Virus record (IMG/VR): IMGVR_UViG_3300042516_003682
Span: 1 to 43,918 of that record
Origin: a virus
Length of the DNA stretch: 43,918 bases
Reading direction: 5' to 3' (one strand)
Shown: one piece after another, positions 39,243 through 43,918 of the stretch
Position numbering within the stretch: the stretch's first letter is position 1
Layout of the letters: every line of letters begins with the position of its first letter
Translations under genes and position numbers: made by a program
Notes under the pieces: model-generated
What the model was told of the DNA's origin: nothing
The model's input: the letters and a program-made list of their open reading frames with translations, nothing else
Database searches by the model: none

Positions 39243-39611
39243 TTACCCCTCTGTGATGTCCACCCGCAGCAGGCCGCCGGCCGTGCCGGTGGCGCCATAT
39301 ACGACACCCTGCGCCAGCCGCACGATGGCCGGCTCCCCAGGCCGCAGCGTGCAAAACGGCGCAAGCGAGCCGCCGGCCAGAATGCCGACGCTGCACGTTG
39401 CAGCCGTGGCGGTCGAGAGATTCCGCAAAAACGCCATGCCGACGCTGGACAGGTTCGACGTCGAGATGCTCGTCTGACTGGTGGACAGTGTGAGCGTCTG
39501 GGACTGCAGCCCGATCGCTGCCATCGACGCCGTGACGCCGTTCACCGACACTTGGTTCGACAGATTTCCTTTGTCGACCTTCAGCGTCATGCTGTACGAA
39601 ATGTCTGCCAT
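39243..39611 (-). CDS. Small tail/virion protein, 122 aa
   Basis: Starts MADISYSMTLKVDKGNLSNQ after AAAGGAGCAACTCA. It is Ser/Thr/Gly-rich and beta-stranded, similar in style to small major tail or decoration proteins. Immediately downstream of the tape-measure gene, where tail-tip components usually lie. No family is recognised. Confidence 0.6.
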   Translation of the reverse strand: MADISYSMTLKVDKGNLSNQVSVNGVTASMAAIGLQSQTLTLSTSQTSISTSNLSSVGMAFLRNLSTATAATCSVGILAGGSLAPFCTLRPGEPAIVRLAQGVVYGATGTAGGLLRVDITEG

Positions 39612-39623
39612 TGAGTTGCTCCT

Positions 39624-42600
39624 TTACAAATCCAAGACAATTCCCATCTTTTCGGCCATGTCCTTGATACCAGTGGCCACCTCCTTGAGCGTCTCGTTCT
39701 GCCTTTGGAGTTCTGCCAGATTCTGATCACGAGACGAGTCGTCTCCGCGAAGCAGACGGTTCAGTTCTGCTTGTCCCTCGACGGTTGACGCGTCTGTGGC
39801 GCGAAGCGCCGCGCGAGACGGCCCCTGAAGAATGGCCGTCTGGACTGCATCGGCCATCGAGAAGATGCCAGGAGCCGCGGCACGCATCCTCTCGTCTGCA
39901 AAACGCTTGACTGCCTCTTCCTGCTGCGCCTTGGCTTCGTCGATTCGCGACCTGTCAGGCAGGCCGCCGCCGGCGTCGATAATTTCTTGCGTTATTTCGT
40001 CAAATCTGCGGCCGATGTCTGCAATGCCCTGCCGCGCGTCTTGCGCGGCCCTCTGCGCCGGAGACTGCATCAACTCCCGGCCGCGATCCGCCGAGGCATT
40101 GAGTTCGGCGAGGAGAGTCGACGAGTCGCGGGCGGACGCCACGCGAGAGTCCTGCTCGATCAATTGCTGCTCAAGTCGCGCGCGCTCTTCAACGAGTCTC
40201 TCGCGCCCCTGCTGATCCAAAACGCCGGTCGTCGCCAGTGCGCTGTTGATCTCATTGACGCGCTCCAGCGAGCGGGCCGTTTCTGCGCCGGCCGTGTTGA
40301 CGATTGATGCGTACTCTTCGATTGCCTGATCTACGACGTTCCAGTCAATTCTTTCTAGCCCAAGTTGATCTGCGGATTGCCGGATTACATCAAACTCGCG
40401 CTGAAGCGCATCTGCGAGTCCTTTGTTGCCAGCGGCCGTCGCGGCGGCGATGTCTTCCTCAAAGGTTTTGGAGTCAGGAAGCCCAGCACTGGCGGCGATA
40501 TTCAAGAATGCGTCTTCAGCGTTTTTAGCCCTCTGCGCCGCCTCTGACCTCTGCCGTGCTGGCCCAGCCTGCGACGCCTGCTGGCTGAACCGCTCGCGGG
40601 CGGCAGCGACCTCCTGCTCAACGCGGGCATTCGCAGCCTGCTGCTCCTGCAACTGCGTGTCGGCGATCCGGCGATCAAGTTGAGTCTGCGGCGTGCTTAG
40701 ACCAAGGTCCGCGCGGCGCGCTTGATCGGCGGCCGTCTGGGCCTGCTGAAGATTGGCCTGGGCCTCCTGGCGTGCGCGGTCGAGGACTTCGGCGAACCTT
40801 TCGAGCGCGGACGCCGCAGTCTCCGCTGACGTAGCGGCGGCCACGAGGGCGTCCTTCTGCGCTCGCAGCGGGCCAAGTTGCTCCTCAATTGCCCTGGCGG
40901 CCTCTGGCGTATCTGCGGACGAAAATCTTTCCACAAGCCTTGCGATCTCTTCGCCAATTCCTTGCGCTGCGACCGCAAGCCCGCCAGAGCCTAACTTCGA
41001 CGCCCTGTTCTGTATGTTTTCGACTTCATCGGAAAGACGCAGGGCGCCTTCCGAGAACCTGTCAGCGATTTGCTGAACCTCTGGCGCGAGGGAGGCCGCT
41101 AGCCTTCTGATAGATACAGACACGCTGTCGATTGCGTCGTCGATAGGCTTGGTGTCAATCCCCATCCCGCTATCAATTTGAGACTGACGAAGCGACCGCT
41201 CCTGCTCAAGAACGGACATGACTTCGCGCAGTTGAGCGATTTGCTCTTGCGCGGTCTGCCCTGCGCCAGATGCGCGGCGCTGATCTAGCCGCTTTCTCCT
41301 GGACTCAAGGTCTTTCTCAAGCGTTGCGATATCTTCGCCCGCTGGAGCATCTATTCCGAGGTCTCGCCGGAGTTTAGCGCGGTTAAGCCTTGCCTCGACA
41401 CCCTGGAATGACGCCTCCTCTGCGGCGACTAGGTCAGCGCCAATGGATTCCCTCGTCGGGCGGGCCACGCCCCTCGCAATCGCAGCCTGCTCCCTGCGGC
41501 GAGTGCTGTCGATCTGGCTCTGCAACCTGATTCGCTGCTCAAGGTCTGACTCTTTCTCAAGCCGCGACTCAAGTATCCCTCGCTGTGCGCGGAGCCTCGC
41601 GACATCGGGCGACAGAATCGTTGTCTCGGCGTTGTTTCTTTCCTCGGCCCTGCGGCGAAGTTCCTTCACCCGGTCTCCGATCTCGATGTTCTTTTTTCCG
41701 GACTCCGTTGCAGTTGATTTGGCTATTTCAGACGACAGGTTTCTGTAGGCTTCAGCAAGTGACTCGACTGCCGACTTCTGCCGTGAAACTGCCTCGTTCA
41801 GCGATTTTGTTCTCTGCTCTGCTTCGTCTTGCGCGAAAGCGTACTTGAGAAACGCAGTTACAACTTGGCCGCCAACCACTGTCGCTAGACCAATGAAAAG
41901 TCCGGTCGTTGCCGACAGGCCAGGGATCAGGCCGGACTGCCCAAGAAGGAGACCGAGTTGAGTGATATTGTTGCCGACAGCCCGCAACTTGTATTCAAGC
42001 GGGCCAGTCGCCGACATCAGGTCGTCAATGGCAAAAAGCCCCTGCTGCAGCGCCAGTTGGGCGACCGCAGCGCCTCGCACTGAAAGCGATCCGGCTGTAT
42101 TCCTAGACCGAGTCATCGCGGCTTCGATTTGCTGCGTGCTAAAGTTTTCGCCGCTAACCCTGCTTTGTTCAGCAACGAACGCAGCGAGTCCTTTCGTAGA
42201 CAGCCGAATCTTGTTGTCGAGCCTGTCGAGTTCCCTGACTCGGTCGTCAAGGCCCATGCTGCTCGCGGCAACCCTTGCCATCTCCTGCTGAAGCGCTGTA
42301 ATTCCAGACGTCACGCTGTCTATTTCGGACTGAATCGCGATCCTGGCGCCGCCGCTGGAGATCTGGCCGCGAAACTGCCGTGCGACAGAAATGTCAGACG
42401 CTGCATCGCGAGCACCCTGCGACAACTGCTCCGAACTGCCGCCAGACGCGCCAAGGAACAGTTCCTCCTGCCGCCTCGCTGTGTTGCGAATCTCGACCTG
42501 ATCAGTGATCTCTGCCTCGATCCTGCGCTGGTCGACTAGCAGCGCGTCAATTCGGCGAAGCCTGTTCTCTGCTTCGCTGTAGTCGTTGTTTCTGTTGAGG

Positions 42601-43918
42601 TTCGTTGCCCTGGTCAATTCAGCGTTGATCTGCTGGTTAATCTGCAGGAGTTTGTTGGCCTGCCGCTCCGCGTCTGGCGTCCCGAGAGTCCTGGCCTGCG
42701 CCGCGAGACCCTGCGTTCGCGGGATCGTTTCTGCGTTGAATCCCTCTCGTGTTAGGTTGATTGCGCGCTCGATTTCTGCCTGTCGCCGGAGCGGATCTCC
42801 TGCGGCAAGCCCAGCGACCTGACGATCGAAGTCGCGTTGAATGCTGCGCCTCGCGAGGTCTCGTGGCGCGAAGATTAGCGACTCGGTCTGCTGCCGAAGA
42901 TCGCGCGTCGTATTGGCTGCATTCAGCGACGCAGCCAACGCATCCACGGCCTGCTTGGCCTGCTTGGCCGACGCGGCACCGCGATTGAACTGCTCGACGA
43001 CGGCGGCAGCGCCGGAAATCAAGCCATTGAACTGCTGGCTATTGATTGCGCGCAGTTCAGTCGCCAGCCCAGACAGGCGCTCGCGAAGCGTTGTTACCTG
43101 CCGTTCGGCCCCCGGCGAGACGATCTGCTGGATCGCGGCAGAGTCCAGTTCGCGCTGGAATGACAGGTTGATGGCGTTCTGCCTGGACGTTTCGTTGTCC
43201 AGCCTTCGCTGCGCTATGCCCCTGTTTGCCAACTGCAGAGAAGTAACCGGCCGGCCCTCGCGCTCTGCTGTCGCAATTTCCAGTTGGTATCTGGCAACAC
43301 GCGCCGCGGCGCGAGCAACGCGCTCCGCGCTCTCTTCGGCCTGGACGGCGAGGTCTGCAAAGACGTCAGACCGAAAAGCCGCAGGCACCTCCTGCGCCCT
43401 GCCGCGCAGCGAGAGCGACCGCTGCAGCGACTCAAGCGCGCGGGGCTGAAAAAACGCGCCTCCGGAGTTGTTGGCATTGAGCGACCTTGAGAGCCGATCA
43501 AAGTCTCCAACTGCGGCAGTAGCCCGACCGAGCGCTATGAGGCTCGTTCGCAGTGATTCGATTCGCTGCCTGGACGCCTCGTATGTGGTCGAGCCTTCTC
43601 CAATTGACCTGTATAGATCCTGAAAACCAGCCTGCACCCTGCCGAGTTCTGGGTACAACTGGCTCTGCAGGGAGTTTGCCAGACCTTCGATCTGTCCGCG
43701 AACCTGCGTGAGCGGCCGGCCGATGTCCTCAAATGCCCGAAACTGGTCGCGCAGGCGGGCGGCATTCGGCAGGCCGGCGTCCACGTTGCGAGCCTGGAGT
43801 TGCTGGATCTCGCGGAGCGTCCGCTGAAACCGCTGCAACTGGGTCAGCGTGCCGTCCAGCGCCCTGGTGTTGAGGTTGAACTGGATGCCACGGGCTTGGC
43901 GCGCAAAATCCTGCAGTT
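39624..43918 (-). CDS. Tape-measure protein (5' end outside the window)
   Basis: More than 1,400 residues are visible, almost all helical and coiled-coil (repeated QR/AE-rich heptads). A hydrophobic segment (GLFIGLATVVGGQVV, about two-fifths through the visible part) marks the membrane-inserting part typical of tape-measure proteins, which set tail length and pass into the host. The frame stays open to the window end, so the start lies upstream. The large length implies a long non-contractile or contractile tail. Confidence 0.85.
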   Translation of the reverse strand, partial: LQDFARQARGIQFNLNTRALDGTLTQLQRFQRTLREIQQLQARNVDAGLPNAARLRDQFRAFEDIGRPLTQVRGQIEGLANSLQSQLYPELGRVQAGFQDLYRSIGEGSTTYEASRQRIESLRTSLIALGRATAAVGDFDRLSRSLNANNSGGAFFQPRALESLQRSLSLRGRAQEVPAAFRSDVFADLAVQAEESAERVARAAARVARYQLEIATAEREGRPVTSLQLANRGIAQRRLDNETSRQNAINLSFQRELDSAAIQQIVSPGAERQVTTLRERLSGLATELRAINSQQFNGLISGAAAVVEQFNRGAASAKQAKQAVDALAASLNAANTTRDLRQQTESLIFAPRDLARRSIQRDFDRQVAGLAAGDPLRRQAEIERAINLTREGFNAETIPRTQGLAAQARTLGTPDAERQANKLLQINQQINAELTRATNLNRNNDYSEAENRLRRIDALLVDQRRIEAEITDQVEIRNTARRQEELFLGASGGSSEQLSQGARDAASDISVARQFRGQISSGGARIAIQSEIDSVTSGITALQQEMARVAASSMGLDDRVRELDRLDNKIRLSTKGLAAFVAEQSRVSGENFSTQQIEAAMTRSRNTAGSLSVRGAAVAQLALQQGLFAIDDLMSATGPLEYKLRAVGNNITQLGLLLGQSGLIPGLSATTGLFIGLATVVGGQVVTAFLKYAFAQDEAEQRTKSLNEAVSRQKSAVESLAEAYRNLSSEIAKSTATESGKKNIEIGDRVKELRRRAEERNNAETTILSPDVARLRAQRGILESRLEKESDLEQRIRLQSQIDSTRRREQAAIARGVARPTRESIGADLVAAEEASFQGVEARLNRAKLRRDLGIDAPAGEDIATLEKDLESRRKRLDQRRASGAGQTAQEQIAQLREVMSVLEQERSLRQSQIDSGMGIDTKPIDDAIDSVSVSIRRLAASLAPEVQQIADRFSEGALRLSDEVENIQNRASKLGSGGLAVAAQGIGEEIARLVERFSSADTPEAARAIEEQLGPLRAQKDALVAAATSAETAASALERFAEVLDRARQEAQANLQQAQTAADQARRADLGLSTPQTQLDRRIADTQLQEQQAANARVEQEVAAARERFSQQASQAGPARQRSEAAQRAKNAEDAFLNIAASAGLPDSKTFEEDIAAATAAGNKGLADALQREFDVIRQSADQLGLERIDWNVVDQAIEEYASIVNTAGAETARSLERVNEINSALATTGVLDQQGRERLVEERARLEQQLIEQDSRVASARDSSTLLAELNASADRGRELMQSPAQRAAQDARQGIADIGRRFDEITQEIIDAGGGLPDRSRIDEAKAQQEEAVKRFADERMRAAAPGIFSMADAVQTAILQGPSRAALRATDASTVEGQAELNRLLRGDDSSRDQNLAELQRQNETLKEVATGIKDMAEKMGIVLDL

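Overview
The window is one end-to-end block of a tailed-phage (or prophage) genome of high GC content, not host chromosome. The signs are a tape-measure gene that runs off the right edge, a run of virion/tail genes, a tyrosine integrase, a phage replication module (prim-pol, SNF2 and UvrD-type helicases) and dozens of tiny overlapping genes with ATGA/TGATG junctions. No terminase, portal, major capsid, DNA polymerase, rRNA or tRNA is visible, so only part of the genome is present. A planctomycete-like host is a weak guess from the LamG-rich tail protein, csrA, FkbM and sigma-54-like promoters; nothing proves it.

Layout. (1) 1-223: 34-bp tandem repeats and two perfect inverted repeats. (2) 224-2878, minus strand: a vWA protein, its MoxR-type AAA+ partner and two small proteins. 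(3) 2879-3303: a divergent control region with a 127-bp tetranucleotide repeat, a 14-bp palindrome and four 19-bp iterons. (4) 3304-6946, plus strand: thirteen small genes, mostly overlapping, including a pyrimidine-dimer glycosylase-like protein and HTH proteins. Five GG-N10-GC elements close to the sigma-54 -24/-12 consensus lie in 2972-5237. (5) 6919-17996, minus strand: a long accessory operon with HNH nuclease, papain-like peptidase, small membrane proteins, glycosyltransferase, FkbM methyltransferase, VRR-NUC nuclease, four genes sharing an LLER C-terminal module, DNA methyltransferase and a csrA homologue. (6) 17993-24786, minus strand: UvrD-like helicase, prim-pol, conserved recombination/replication-associated proteins, SNF2-like helicase and a double-HTH protein. 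(7) 24872-25968, plus strand: a small protein and the integrase. (8) 26008-43918, minus strand: tail/virion genes and a LamG fibre, interrupted by a nucleotide-metabolism group (dNMP kinase, dCMP deaminase, metallophosphoesterase).

How it may work together. The integrase implies lysogeny. The replication set would open and prime DNA and probably borrow the host polymerase. The dCMP deaminase and dNMP kinase would feed dNTP pools, and the methyltransferase and glycosyltransferase/FkbM pair may modify DNA or surface glycans. The most interesting regulatory idea is that the small-gene operon is driven by sigma-54-type promoters and translated from near-identical GGAGACCC leaders, while the same genome encodes CsrA, a protein known to bind GGA motifs in leaders.
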